A stretch of 64,000 nucleotides of DNA from Parelaphostrongylus tenuis (GCA_019055375.1 JAHQIW010006249.1:21115-85114); one strand, 5' to 3'. Shown: positions 31,950 to 44,715, numbered from the stretch's first letter. Notes: generated from the letters alone by a model not told the origin. Program-made: numbers and translations.

Positions 31950-32017
31950 GAATTTGTGGTATGGTGGTAGCGCGTTTCCGGTATGTGAAACGCGGGTTCG
32001 ACTCCCGTCCGAGGTCG
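31950..32017 (+). pseudogene. tRNA-like sequence, family E
   Basis: GTGGTATGGTGGTAG box A-like, GCGGGTTCGACTCCCGTCC T arm. The 3' end CGAGGTC has no 5' partner. Confidence 0.5.
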
Positions 32018-32219
32018 TGTTTTTGCTCACCACTCAGTTCTCTTAGGTATGTATAAAACATCAATAACAATGTGAAAAATGCAATTAATTCTTAGGCATA
32101 ATGATAACATTACGTTGTGTCAAAGTCAAGATAATCACTAAAGATTTCAAACCATAATCATGGAGCGTGGAAGATGGGCACTCAAGCATACATGCTTCTA
32201 GCGAAAAAATTATTAATGT

Positions 32220-32292
32220 GGTCCTGTGATGTGTGTTTATCATGTCTACTTCACACGAAAAAGGTCTCCGCTTCACTCCCGACCACGGCCTT
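32220..32292 (+). pseudogene. tRNA-Val (CAC) pseudogene
   Basis: GGTCCTGTGATGTG, loop CTTCACAC with a broken stem (TCTAC and GAAAA), degraded T arm. Confidence 0.65.
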
Positions 32293-32431
32293 CTTTGCAC
32301 TGTTCACTGAACAAACTGTCACGAGAATCTTCATAGCTTAATTAGGTTTTTACATTGCTGGTCAGATTGCAAAATGCGGCTCCGGGACGAAACTCAAAAA
32401 TCATTGTTTTCTGTAGACCGCTACATGTTGG

Positions 32432-32503
32432 GGCTATGTGATGTAGTGGTTATCACGTTTGCTTCACACGCAGAAGGCCGACGGTTCGATCACGGCCAGG
32501 GTG
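32432..32503 (+). pseudogene. tRNA-Val (CAC) pseudogene
   Basis: Intact anticodon loop TTCACAC and a T arm with CGATCACGGCC; acceptor changed to GGCTATG. 212 bp after 32,220. Confidence 0.7.
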
Positions 32504-33639
32504 TGGTCTTGCAGTGCCAATTTAGGAAAACTGTACTGAAACCTCTATTCGAGAATTTAGATGTTTTTACACCAAATATCGGAGGCATTACTATATGATG
32601 AAATATCGTTGAAAAGATGTTTATAAGCCTTTTTCTTCTATAAAAGCAGGACCCATGCGTCCTAAAAAAGACGATGTTTGAACCAGGAAACCATATCCTC
32701 GCAAAAAAATTATATGTTCCAAACTTTTGTTGAAATTTTTTCGCTAATTTTACTCATGTTTTTGTAATCATTCGAGGGCTTGAGAGACGCAGATGTTGAC
32801 ACACAATTTGATTCCGAGAAGGCCTTCATTATACTCTCCGACAACTTAAAAGGAGATTAGTTTAGCCTTTAGACTAGACTGCCCGTTGTCTGAACTTGAC
32901 CCCGAATTTACTTTCCCCTTAGTGATTTTGATTCTAAAAAAATCTCATCTCTACGAAATCATGGATATTTACCGAAGAGACGTACTCTTAGCATAAGGAA
33001 TGCCAACGTGTCCCAAAAATCCTCACTTTTGAATGCATAAGATACATCCCTGGGAGTAGAGCATGCCTTCCACCCTCAGTCTACATTTGTATTGCATGTC
33101 TCATAACAATGTACCCCAAGTACACACATTCTGTTATGAGTAATCGAATGTGCAACACTACCGATCTAGTGATTTATTACACTTGACAGCACGTGTGAAT
33201 TGTACGTCGTTGCCTACTCTATTAAGGGGTATATACCCACGAGAGGACTGGCTACGACGAAGGGTACTGCCTAACTGACGAGGCTGTCAAGGCCAAAACA
33301 CGTGTATTGTTCTCTATGAATGCCCATAAAAGATCACACGACATGTTGGCTCAAAAAAATAATTATCATTCTACAATGTGTAGCCTTTAAAAGGAACCTA
33401 TACGAGGAAGTGTTTGGGATGTATCCAGGGGAAACCACAATAGTATTCACATTTATCAATTCGAGGGCTAAATGCCAGCGAAGAGATGCTTTCTTTGACT
33501 CGTACCCATCATTTCTCTTGCTCAGCATTCATTCAGCAATCAACAGCCAGTAAAATCACTATCGCTCAGCAGCGAATTATTAGATCGTGTCATGAGTGCT
33601 GGCATTGGGGCAATAAACACCAAATTTATGAAGAAGGAA

Positions 33640-34071
33640 TTAGAAATGGCATGATTTTGGCACCGATCAACTGCGCATTCTCTGGCATAGATTTTCGTAC
33701 ACAACTTGCATATGGATGATTTAAGATGAAGCTATCTAGAGAACGAATTTTCCTGGTACTGAGCACGAATGACGCGTAAGGGGAAAATGCTAGTGAAACG
33801 CTGCTCAACATAAGTGGTACTTCCTAAGGGCGGCCCGAGCTAGACTGATCCTCCAGACTGTCCTCTCCAGCTCTGAATCTCGTAAATCACTTTCAAGCCG
33901 TCGTTTCTGCAACCGTATCATCGCCACCAGCTCAATTCTTTCTTGCATGAGTAGCAAGTGAATTTTTTTTCCGAGACGGCTCCATTTCCAAGGAAGTACA
34001 GCCAAGTTGCATATCAAAATGTTTGCTAGGAAATGGGCAGTTGAACGATACCAAAACCATGCAATCGCCAC
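33640..34071 (-). pseudogene. Mariner transposase N-terminal remnant inside an inverted repeat (A3)
   Basis: Minus-strand frame with LLLMQERIEL, corresponding to LLLMHEWRV of A2, frameshifted afterwards. Inverted arms at about 33,640-33,752 and 33,955-34,070. Confidence 0.65.
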
Positions 34072-35239
34072 TATATTTGGTCTAAAAAAAAGTGGTGTTC
34101 ACCATCTTTGTGCCGAATATTCTTGTTGCATAGAATTTGTACTTCTGACTATCCACAGTTACTAGACTTTTGGTAGTAATTGGATAGGCTGAGATTACAG
34201 TGCCAGTTTTAGTTTCTGGAAATGCCTTCTCAGGGCGCAATAGCAACGAAGGGTAGGTAAGCGTCGACTTCTAGCTACTTAAGCCCACTTTATGAAGTTC
34301 TGAATGGTTTTGATGACAGTTATATAGCAAGGTTCATATAATTAGAGTACTTCTTCGTCATGAAAGGATGATATTTTATTAAGAAGATTTCAATAGGTAT
34401 TTTCAGTGAGAAAAACGTTTCTGAGTCTTAGCAAACCATATTAATTCATAGGAAAACGTCATTCTTGAGAATTGACGATATTACCGATTTTGCACATTCT
34501 TGCCGCCTATTCAATGAAAGGAGAGCGTTTTCTCTCATTCATCATTCTTCTCAACGCTACGCATATTTGCCTATAATCAACTCTCAAACATCGAGCACGT
34601 ACAGTTCGGAGAAGTTGATTTTTTTAAGTAATCTGAGCATTACGTCGCCTTGAACATTTTTTGTCGTGATCAAAGAGTATGGTGAGATTATGAGTGGCGG
34701 CATCTTTGACACTCACCGATTATCTTTTCAGCAACGTTCTCTTGATGAGATTGAGCACAACACAGTGCAATTTTAGACGGAGTTGTGAGCGTCTTGCTCT
34801 CTTTAGAACCTGGGAAGGTCAAAATGAATCGCAGTTTACTCAGACAACCACTTTCCGAAGGTGCACCTTGGAAAATGTAAACGTCGAGTAATCGAATAGT
34901 AAAAAAATGTGGATTACGTCTTCTGAGAAAGTCCTCAGTCTAATGTCGCATTTTTGTGACGTTCGAAACCTTTCATTCAAAATTTTATTTAGGCATACTT
35001 CTTCACACAGTTTATTTGATTAGCAGCTCTGCGGTGGTCTGCAAAGAATTGGTCTAAGAATGTGTTTACACCTGCGTGCACCAATGTTGGATGTAACAGT
35101 AGAGTAAATCGGTCACAAATGTTGGCTTGGAAAGAAAGTTTTGGGGCACTTGCAAAAAGTTGAACATTTATACATGAATTTCCAGCAAGAACAGTAAAAG
35201 CTATTCAATTCCCGAGTCGACTTTCTATTAACTTCTGCA

Positions 35240-35500
35240 TGCTTCAATAATTCCTAATTTCCTTCTTGAGACAAACATGAGGTGTTATAGTATTCTTCAT
35301 TCAACAGCTGACGTTTCGGCAGTTCGCCTTCTTCAGAGCCTGGAAAGGTCAAATTGTCTGCAATCCAATCAGTCAAACGCTTCGTATACACCTTTAGAAA
35401 AAAATCACCAGACCTAAATTTTAATCGCATCAACCGCAAAATCAACTCTCAACATACTCACCGCTTTTTATATGTATTCCACTGAATGACTCGAGTAGAG
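35240..35500 (-). mobile_element. Penelope-like fragment with intron (A3), best copy
   Basis: Intron 35,340-35,461 (122 nt) with donor GTGAGTATG and acceptor TTTCCAG. Exon 2 starts GCTCTGAAGAAGG and contains GAAACGTCAGCTG, identical at the splice borders to the intronless copy at 23,000. Confidence 0.65.
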
Positions 35501-35569
35501 ACCACCGGAAGGAGATCACATAGGCTCATAATGTACCTTACCATCAAAACAACTATTCTTCAGATTGAA

Positions 35570-35950
35570 AAGTATCTTTTTTCACAACTTTCTGCCATCG
35601 GTCCGCCAAGTTTTGAATCGGGTCGAAGTATCATTGCTCCGACTCTGAATCAAAGAACTCTTACGTGCTTCTTCAACTTTACTAAATGATTCAAATCGGC
35701 GATCCTTAAAAAAGTGCTACATTCGGGTCGGAAGTCTATAGTCGAATGGAGTGCAGTCTGGACCGTAGACGGGATGCGGCAGAACCGCGACTCCGTACAG
35801 TTTATTAACCATCGGTTTCTTGGCACTTTGTGGTCTGGAATTTTCTTGCTGTAGCAAAACGCGCTTCCGGTTGCCCAAAGCCTAGTACTTTTCCTTTGGC
35901 TTGTCGTAGACTGGACATGGCGGAGGTTGTGACAAAGTGAAGATGAAGAC
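35570..35950 (-). pseudogene. Mariner transposase C-terminal fragment (A3)
   Basis: Same piece as 2,822-3,200 with further indels. Confidence 0.7.
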
Positions 35951-36840
35951 GAGTAATATCTAGGCTTTCAAAAAGGAAAACCTTACGTAGGAAACTGTAC
36001 TATTCCCATAATATGCATGGGAGTTATCTCATGCTTATTGAAGTGTTCCAGAACTTTCATTCCAATATAGTCACTTCGTAGCAGTAGGCTGACTCTTTGT
36101 TAGCATTACGTCCACAAGAACGAACCCCTTCTAATCTCTTCTCAAAGGATAGGGTTCTGAGCGACTGCTTTGAGTACTCACCAGTTATCTTTCATCTTCC
36201 AAACTATATTCTCCACCGCTTGACTCACTATAAAAGAACGAGCATCTGAGATGAGTTCAATGTTTTTTATGGTATTATTAGGTTCGTCATTATGCAAAAG
36301 AGAACTTGCTCACGTAGTTGTGGAGATTGATATCCATCAGAAGCGGGTAACGGATTTAATCTTTCATGTACTGATACGTGGCCGCAACGATCTACAAATG
36401 TTTGCATTTTGAGCTATTTGAAGAGTAGAAGCCAAACGAGATACAAAAAATCATCCCAAGGGCATAATGAACTAAAAAGAACTAAGTAGACCATGTGCAG
36501 CTAGTGGTGAGCATAAAAGGCAATACATGTCACAGTACAAAAAAGTTGACATTAAAGCATAAATGGATATATGAGGAATAAACTCCCATTAGACAATCTA
36601 GCAAAGTCTCTTATACAACACTATAGAAAAACTCGATTGTATTTTTTTTGCTTTATTGGTCCGTCCTTGTAGCGCTTTTTTTTTTGCTGTGCGGATCTCA
36701 GCACCTCTAGCATTGAATTTGCTGTTTCGTCTTTATCTTGAACGTCGTAGAATTTAGGTTGAGTGAGTCTCCTTCCAATCTCAAGGAAAGCGTGGCTGTA
36801 GCGTTCCATAAAGTGTTGCTGTTGACTGCCGAAGAGAGTT

Positions 36841-36862
36841 GGGGGGGGGGGGGGGGGGGGGG
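36841..36862 (+). repeat. 22-base G homopolymer (A3)
   Basis: An uninterrupted G run followed by ATGGGGGA. The other A copies have shorter, interrupted runs here. The length may be a sequencing artefact. Confidence 0.8.
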
Positions 36863-36986
36863 ATGGGGGAGAGCTCGGTTTCACGCGCACCAGACGAGCA
36901 TCACCGTCACTCGGCCACGGCGTCCCCAACTGTATTCGTGGTCGGAAATTCGACATAATTTGACAGATTATTCTAAACCTTTCGTG

Positions 36987-37066
36987 AGGTCTGATATGAC
37001 CTCTATTGCTAGACGTAGACGAAAGCTGAAACGTACGTCTAGCACTAGAGGTGCCATAGCAGACCT
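36987..37066. repeat. Long-arm hairpin, copy A3
   Basis: Arms 36,987-37,017 and 37,034-37,066; GCTAGACGTA pairs with TACGTCTAGC. Confidence 0.78.
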
Positions 37067-37490
37067 AATGAAAAGCTCAAAACATTTTCATACTATATCT
37101 AATTATTAAGCGAGGTCTCCAAAATGTCGACAGAAAGGTACTGACCAAAACTTATAGGGAGCTATACATTAAAAGGCATCGAACGCATTGTGTAGTATAT
37201 TGCAACAGATAAACTACTGGTTTATGATTTTTGTTGGCATTGTTCCTACTACGAATAGCCTATTGAATGCTCTTTAGCGATATTCTCGTTTTTAGTGGTT
37301 ACGTAACCGCCTTTAGTAGCGATAAGTCTGAATATCATAGTGAAACTACAATACTGCGATGATAACGAGCCCCGACTGCTGCGTTAAAGTTTAACGAGGC
37401 GCCGCCTGACATATCAAGGCCATAGTACAACCGGGCGATTTTAGCGGACCCTAACTGGGCGTGTCCGAGAAAGATGAACCTTCTTTGCTT

Positions 37491-37602
37491 CGATTAGCAG
37501 CCCTACACTACTACTTTTCGCTGCAAGACCGCACGCGAATCAGTCCAAAACTTAGCTGCTCGTCTTGCAAAGGAAAGTAGTACTCTGGTCGGTGAGCAAT
37601 CG
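37491..37602. repeat. Palindrome with 40-bp arms, copy A3
   Basis: Arms 37,491-37,528 and 37,563-37,602. The left arm has lost two bases and pairing is weaker. Confidence 0.6.
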
Positions 37603-37842
37603 AGGCAGAGGAGGTGGAGTCGTTCCCCACGCTGGCGGAAATGCCCATTTTGGGTTCGCGCGAGACGATCGGTTAAGAACTGAAGAAGGCTATATCACAA
37701 CCTCTCTTTGAAAATTGGTAAGCTTTCACATCTGATGTCGAAGCTCGACATATTCACCACAGACTCCGAACTAGAATCGTCGAACAGTGGTTATGGGTGG
37801 CTGTTTAAAAATCATCGCTTCTGACAGAACACTGTCAGCTGA

Positions 37843-37915
37843 GGTTCTGTGGTGTAGTGGTTATCACGTCTGCTTCACACGCAGAAGGTCGCCGGTTCGA
37901 TCCCGGCCAGGACCT
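37843..37915 (+). tRNA. tRNA-Val (CAC)
   Basis: Acceptor GGTTCTG with CAGGACC (one G-U), loop TTCACAC, perfect T arm, ATTTTGC terminator. The monomer spacer continues to about 38,080, where RTE R2 begins. Confidence 0.92.
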
Positions 37916-38084
37916 ATTTTGCTCTCACTGCCATGAAAGCTTCTATAGCAGAAATTAAAACGTTTTTACATTGTAAGTCAGATTTCGACATTTGTAACAG
38001 AGACTTTGGAACCGCACAGTGAAGAAGATAGAGTAGCAGTTCAAAAATCACCGCTTCTGGCAAGTCACCGTTCATTGGGGCATT

Positions 38085-40606
38085 ATTGAAGAGGCCTTCC
38101 CAATGGCTTATCGCATCATCGTTGGCGGAGGGTGTTCGTTGTTTTCTGACTGTAAAGCGCAGTGAGGGATTTATCTACCGGGAGAGCCATCCAAGCCGAG
38201 AATCAGTCCGATATTTCCATCTGGAAAGCCCAGCTGTAAACAAATGAGAAATCACTGCCGATTTGGTGCCAACTTGTCGCAAGGTGGTATTATTCTCTCT
38301 CTGATTCACAGGCCCCGGCGACTGACTTGTGTGGTGACAACTTGAAGAAGGCTCCGGTTAGGATGACCTAAAGTCCAGGGAACACAAGCAAGTGAAACAG
38401 CAAAACTTCTGCTTCGCTGTTCAACAAACTGGGTGCTCTCGTCTACGACCTCAGGAGGTGAGTTGACCGATGATAACCAATCAAATCTCGGGTTCAATGG
38501 GACCTCATCGGAAAAGAGCAAAACGAACAAGTCTGCAACAGGCTACGGAGAGTACTCTTGCTTTGCATTTATAATAGTAGGACAGTCTCCTTAAACGCAG
38601 ACCTATACGTCCTTTTTGAGGCTACTGGTTACATCAAAATCTATGGAATAGCCCTGAAAGAAACGAAAAGCAGGAGCATCGGTTGCGATAATTAGATGAC
38701 GAATCTCTCATTAATCGTGGAGCCAATTATCCGTTACGAAACGTCGAAGGCGCCGCGTTTCTCGATAACCACCATTTCTGACATGTAGTCATTTCGTGCA
38801 GAGTTTTACCACAGCGCTTGGATATCCTTCACATTCAACTTCCGTGACAAAAAAATCAGTATCTTCTACTGCTCCTCACCAACTTGTACACTCGATGAAA
38901 GTATATTATACGCGTACAAGAAGTTGGAAGAAGTTTTCAGCCGCAGAAAGTCCTTTTTAGCAATCGCTGTTCGAGACTTCAGTGTCAGGTCAGGAACGGT
39001 CAGTAAAAACGAGTGTAGGATAGGAAAATTTGGAATGGAAGAAGCAAACGAGAATGGTGACAGTCTTGTAGGAATCCTATCGTGGCTCGTCTCTTTCATG
39101 GGAACTCATCTTTCAAGACAACAAAAAGCCACTGATGGACATGGAATCTTTCAAAAGCACGACTCAAGCGGAGATCGATCATAAACTTGCAAATGGGTTG
39201 GTGCCTCTTTGACACCTCAATGGTCTCTGGAGTTTGTATAGGATCTGATCAGCGCCTTTACGAGCAAAGATCTGATTCAACCATAAGCTCGAAAAAAAGG
39301 GCTGTCATTGCTTGAAAGTAAATCATTTCGTGTACGACTAGAATGTCCTCATTAAAATATTCTCCTCAGATACCCGGCAGATAGAAGAAGACCCGACCGA
39401 AGACTAAGAGTTCCTCGCCAATAGATTCAAAACTAGAGGTTCTGATCGCATCTACTCAGTAGAGTTGCTACTTGAGATTTGCTTGAAAAAGAAAGAAACT
39501 GAGACCTGAACCTTCCGCAACACAGACACATCTTGGCTGATAAGAAAAGGCGATTGTAGAAGAATTTTGCAAGAGGATTCACATCAGTAAGAAAAGAGCG
39601 TTATTACAGGCAGCTTCAAAAAGATCAAATATGAAGAACCGCAGTCACCAATCTCTGCATACCTCTTCCTGATGAATGAAAATGAGACTACAACCCGCCA
39701 TGATATGTAATTCATAACTGGAAATGAAAATCCCATTGGTGTGAAACCACCTAAGAATTTAGCTTCTAATGTTCAAGTTGCGATTGAAAGCATGTAGAGA
39801 GGCACAGTTGCAGGACCCGATTTATACCTGTATTGCTATTATATCTATATTTGTTCGTCATAATTACTTCCTCAGAAATGATGGCCACCATTTGCATGTA
39901 TTTGTAGCAAGACATCTGACATCAGACCTTCAGAAAGAAATACCACTGGAGGACTTCGCACACAGTTATCCCAACTAAGGAACGTGACAGAAGGGATTTT
40001 CGTAACTACCGCCCAATATGTTTGCTGAGTGTTCCTACAAGCTATCAACGAAAATCATCTTTTGCGCACATGGAAGGATTTGGATGAGGCGCAGCCAGCT
40101 GTGCAAACAGGATCCCTAAGGGGTCGCTGCTGCATGGACCATGTCGTAACCGTGTCACGGATCATAGTAATCAGTCGGGGATGCCAGATGTCCCTTGTTG
40201 TGACCTTCACTGACTAGCTTTGAATCACTCGACTACGACGAGTAGAGGCATACTTGTTGATGGAAAATTTCTAATAAGCCTTCTATTTTTAGGTAATATG
40301 GTCATCTTTCAGGAGAGTAGCACTGAAAAACAAAAGTGGTTTCAAGTTTGGGTTACGCATTGAACACGATAAAGATCTAGTTCATGGATAATCCAGACTG
40401 CAGAGACGAATAGACTGAACTAGATGGCTCTCTGATTACGGAGGCACCTTGCACGTGTACCTTAGACGTTCAGTAAACTTTGGAAGCAACATGAAGGATG
40501 GAGAAGTAGAGTAGTTTGGGCCGCCTTCGTGCTTCTCAGAAAAAAGAACCATAGACCAGATAACGCACCACAAACTCTGGTGCTTGCCTTTTCGATTCAG
40601 TCCCCT
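38085..40606 (+). mobile_element. RTE-type LINE, copy R2, 3'-truncated
   Basis: The endonuclease frame at 38,924-39,184 reads EEVFSRRKSF, VRDFSVRSGT, RIGKFGMEEANENGDSLVG; the DFN catalytic motif is DFS here. The RT part keeps RNYRPICLLSV, FLGNMVIF (dead FADD) and the same FVDYEKAFDS deletion as the other copies. It breaks off at 40,606 inside the sequence before ALFYAAK and joins the palindrome arm. Confidence 0.84.
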
Positions 40607-40666
40607 TTGTGAGTGGTAATTTCCTTGGTGTTTTCTTCATTCAAAAGTACCGATCCAGATCTTCAG

Positions 40667-40735
40667 GTGGGACGAGCAGTAAATTATATTGTTTGAAACA
40701 GACGCACTAACCATTGCACCACAGGAACACAGTAG
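40667..40735 (-). pseudogene. tRNA-like monomer, family Y
   Basis: Mirror of 44,594-44,663: GTTCCTGTGGTGCAATGG and a GTTTCAAAC loop remnant. Confidence 0.55.
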
Positions 40736-40867
40736 ACGTTTTAAATGTCACTCTACTTGCATTGTTCCAGCCTGATGGATAAGTTGAGCCTCGACCTCTC
40801 ATGTAAAAGTCGCAAAACCACGAATAGAGTTTCCAGTCCCTGTTTCCCAATAAGCACTGCAAAAGAC

Positions 40868-40940
40868 AGGTCCTGGCCGGGATGGAACCGGCGACCTTCT
40901 GCGTGTAAAGCAGACGTGATAACCACTACACCACATGACC
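40868..40940 (-). pseudogene. tRNA-Val (TAC), damaged box B
   Basis: Loop TTTACAC and stems largely intact; acceptor mismatch (GGTCATG) and T loop TTCCATC, which damages box B. Confidence 0.75.
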
Positions 40941-41117
40941 TCGACTACAGTGTGATCGCTGGAGGTCATAAATCTCCAGTTTCTGCTATACTTGCTTCGC
41001 TGCACGGTCTCACCCTGAAGTCTCTAGGAGAAATGTTGCAGTCTGACCTGATGTCAAAACGATGCAATTTTTGCTATGAAAGTTTCTATGGTACTTTGTT
41101 CAACGGAAAAACGAAAG

Positions 41118-41193
41118 CAGTTGCTGCATGGGATCGAACCGATGAGCTTTTGTGTATGAAGCAAAGGTGATGAACACTACACAACAAGCTCAG
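41118..41193 (-). pseudogene. tRNA-like monomer, family X
   Basis: TTGCTGAGCTTGTTGTGTAG start, TTCATACAC loop remnant, GGTTCGATCCC box B. Confidence 0.6.
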
Positions 41194-41939
41194 CAACCCT
41201 AGTTGGCCAGAACCGATTATTTTTGATCGCTCCACGATTATGGTTTGGAATCTCTTATGAACATATCGCTTTTTAACCTGTGATGTAAAAGCTCTTTGGA
41301 GTTTTTTTCCGTTTGGCACAGAATTTCAAGCCTATGCCTTACGCTGGAAAGGAGCTTTCGTAAAGAGTGTCAGTAATTATTCGAAAGTCTAAATCTCAAG
41401 CTAGCTCTTTACGTGGCCGGTTTTCTGAGAAGACCTTTTTCTAACGCTGAGAAAATATTTAAAAAATCATGTCTTACACCCAACGTGCAATCTAACTATC
41501 ACTTCACTCGATGCACGGAGAGCACCTGGATGTGTAGAGAGAATCTTCTGGTACTGGTATTGGAGTCAGATGTTTGATCTGAAGACTTTCTCACGTATTT
41601 GAATCAATCTCATTTCTCCTGCTGCATTGCAGAGAAATATTCTTTTCAGGTTATAAGCAAAGCGTTGGAATCGGAAAATTTTACGCTATTGAATGATCAC
41701 AATAGTGTAAAGAAAGAGCTTTGAACTGCGAGGAACATGAGCGTGTGAAACATAATTTTATTTTGAATTTTTAGCATTAAAGAAGGGTTTGCCCAAAAGA
41801 CCGGCCACGTACCCCTAGCTCGAAATTTATGCTTTCGAATAACTATTAACACTCTTTATGAAAACTTCTTGCCCACCGTAGGGATAGGCTTGGAAATCTG
41901 TGCTACCAAACAGAAAAGTACTCTCTACGACTTTTTGAA

Positions 41940-43085
41940 TAGAGGTGGCAGCATGGTGTTCTTCAGTGGTAACTTCCTTGTATACTTGGATGGCTCGTCT
42001 TCACTGATAATGCGAGCCCCAGCATAGTTTCGACTCGTTTCTCTTTGGCGCAGCTGTTGTGATGGTGATGGTCTGTCTCAGGCATGGTGACGTATGCAGA
42101 ATCCATACCGTCTTCTAAAGTTCGTTACCATCTACTGATGCAGATGCTTGACATTAGCGACAAACCCGTCGGCCTGTGGTTTGAGTGTCTTCCAAGAAAG
42201 CGTTTGCACTTCATTAGAGTTTACTATGCAGTCGTCGTCCTTCGTTCATCTGTCATCTGTTCTTCTTATCTGACGACCGGCCCATCTGTGTAACTCTATC
42301 GATATATATGTTTTGGATCTCGAAGATGAGATAGTTTTCGAGGATCTGTGCTGCCCAAAGCGACTAGACGTTGAGAAAACCGATCAGCATACGGAAGACC
42401 TCGCTCGAGTGCCCTGTGAGTAGTGCGCAGATTTCCTGACGTTGTTGTAGTATCACTCCACGTTTTTGCTGCATAAAAGAGCGCTGGGAGAACTACTGAA
42501 TTGAATAGGCAAGCAACAGAGTTTGGAATCTGGTCTATGGTTCCTTTTTTTCTGAGAATCACGAAGGCGGTGGTCCATACTACTCTTTTTCTTACGTCTA
42601 ATCCATGCTTCATGTTGATTCCCAAATTTACTGAACGTCTGAGGTACACGTACAAGGTGCCTCTGTAATCAGAGGGCCATCCAGTTCAGTTTGTTCGTCT
42701 CTGCAATCTGGATTATTCATGAACTGGATCTTCGTCGTTTTTAATACGTAACCCAATACTGAAACCATCTTTCTTTTTCACTGCTACTCTTCTGAAAGAT
42801 GACCATATTACCTGAAAATAGAAGGCTTATTAGAAATTTTCCATCATCAAGTATGCCCTCCTCGTCGTAGTAGAGTGATACAAAGCTAGTCAATGAAGGT
42901 CACAACAAGGAACATATGGTATTCCCGACTGATAGCTATGATCCGTGACACGGTAACGATATGGTCCATGCAGCAGCGATCCCTTCGGGATCCTGCTTGC
43001 ACAGCTGGCTGCGCCTCATCTAAATTCTACCATATGCGCAAAAGATGATTTCCGTTAATAACTTGTAGGTACACTCAGCAAGCAT
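41940..43085 (-). mobile_element. RTE-type LINE, 3' part, copy R3
   Basis: Minus strand: NMLAECT-like start, DEAQPAVQAGSR region, SGNMVIF (dead FADD), then RRSVNLGINMKHGLDVRKR, ALFYAAKTWSD, RTTHRALERGLP, LRDPKHIYR and the C-terminal region. Its last 300 bp (41,940-42,234) are also present inverted at 43,092-43,440, which makes the palindrome arms. Confidence 0.82.
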
Positions 43086-44120
43086 ATTGGACTAGTAAAC
43101 TCTAATGAAATGCAAACGCCTTCTTGGACAACACTCAAACAATGGGCCGTCTGGTTTGTGGCTAACGTCAAGCATCTGCATCAGTAGATGGCAACGAACT
43201 TTAGAAGACGGAATGAATTCTGCATACGTCACCATGCTCGAGACAGACCATCACCATCACAACAGCTGCGCCAAAGAGAAACGAGTCGAAACTATGCTGG
43301 GGCTCGCATTATCAGTGAAGACAGGCCGTCCAAGTATACAAGGAAGTTACCACTGAAGAACACCATGCTGCCACCTCTATTCGAAAATTCCAAGAGAGTA
43401 CTTTTCTGTTTGGTAGCACAGATTTCCAAGCCTATCCCTACGGTGGGCAAGAAGTTTTCATAAAGAGTGTTAATAGTTATTCGAAAGCATAAATTTCGAG
43501 CTAGGGGTATGTGGCCGGTCTTTTGGGCAAACCCTTCTTTAATGCTAAAAATTCAAAATAAAATTATGTTTCACACGCTCATGTTCCTCGCAGTTCAAAG
43601 CTCTTTCTTTACACTATTGTGATCATTCAATAGCGTAAAATTTTCCGATTCCAACGCTTTGCTTATAACCTGAAAAGAATATTTCTCTGCAATGAAACAG
43701 GAGAAATGAGATTCATTCAAACACGTGAGAGTCTTCAGATCAAACATCTGACTCCAATACCACTACCAGAAGATTCTCTCTACACATCCAGGTGCTTTCC
43801 GTGCATCGAGCGAAGTAATAGTTAGATTGCGCGTTGGGTGTGAGACATAATTTTTTTAATAATTTCTCAGCGTTAGAAAAAGGTCTTCTCAGAAAACCGG
43901 CCACGTAAAGAGCTAACTTGAGATTTAGACATTCGAATAATTACTGACACTCTTTACGAAAGCTCCTTTTCAGCGTAAGGCATAGGCTTGAAATTCTGTG
44001 CCAAACGGAAAAAAACTCCAAAGAGCTTTTACATCACAGGTTAAAAAGCGATATGTTCATAAAAGATTCCAAACTATAATAGTGGAGCAATCAAAAATAA
44101 TCGGTTCTGGCCAACTAGGG

Positions 44121-44198
44121 TTGCTGAGCTTGTTGTGTAGTGTTCATCACGTTTGCCTCATACACAAAAGCTCATCGGTTCGATCCCATACAGCAGCT
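44121..44198 (+). pseudogene. tRNA-like monomer, family X
   Basis: Mirror of 41,118-41,193; box B GGTTCGATCCC is intact and the anticodon loop is CCTCATAC. Confidence 0.6.
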
Positions 44199-44376
44199 GC
44201 TTTCGTTTTTCCGTTGAACAAAGTGCCATAGAAACTTTCATAGTAAAAATTGCATCGTTTTGATATCAGGTCAGACTGCAACATTTCTCCTAGAGACTTC
44301 GAGGTGAGACCGTGCAGCGAAGCAAGTATAGCAGAAACTGGAGAATTACGACCTCCAGCGATCACACTGTAGCCGA

Positions 44377-44449
44377 GGTCCTGTGGTGTAGTGGTTATCA
44401 CGTTTGCTTTACACGCAGAAGGTCGCCGCTTCGATCTCGGCCAAGACCT
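44377..44449 (+). tRNA. tRNA-Val (TAC), borderline
   Basis: Acceptor GGTCCTG with CAAGACC (one mismatch), loop TTTACAC, anticodon stem with one G-U, T stem with one C-T mismatch. Its mirror copy at 40,868 is more damaged. Function doubtful. Confidence 0.65.
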
Positions 44450-44593
44450 GTCTTTTGCAGTGCTTATTGGGAAAACAGGGACTGGAAACTCTATTCGTGG
44501 TTTTGCCACTTTTCACATGAGAGGTCGAGGCTCAACTTATCCATCAGGCTGGAACAATGCAAGTAGAGTGACATTTAAAACGTCTACTGTGTT

Positions 44594-44663
44594 CCTGTGG
44601 TGCAATGGTTAGTGCGTCTCTTTCACACAATAAAATTTACTGCTCGTCCCACCTGAAGATCTG
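44594..44663 (+). pseudogene. tRNA-like monomer, family Y
   Basis: GTTCCTGTGGTGCAATGGTTAG, CTTTCACACA loop remnant, degraded T arm (CTGCTCGTCCCA). 217 bp after 44,377. Confidence 0.55.
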
Positions 44664-44715
44664 GATCGGTACTTTTGAATGAACTAAACAACAAGGGAAT
44701 TTCCACTCACAAAGG

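Larger units (their letters stand above)
28120..32880. repeat. Block B, copy 3
   Basis: Plus-strand trimer (28,188, 28,403, 28,652), minus-strand pair (29,883, 29,626), plus-strand pair (30,288, 30,531), half-copies of the inverted-repeat element (30,930-31,330), tRNA-like E (31,950) and a further decayed pair (32,220, 32,432). 32,600-32,880 holds nothing I recognise. Confidence 0.8.
32880..37800 (+). repeat. Segmental duplication block A, copy 3
   Basis: Same internal order as A1 and closest to it in the Penelope-like and mariner parts. Unidentified stretches: 34,080-35,230 and 35,960-36,600. Confidence 0.9.
40607..44715. repeat. Large palindrome D2
   Basis: The left arm 40,607-42,234 and right arm 43,092-44,715 are reverse complements (coordinates sum to about 85,317 throughout), around a loop of about 850 bp. 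Each arm carries three mirrored tRNA monomers and about 300 bp of an RTE 3' end. Confidence 0.88.
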
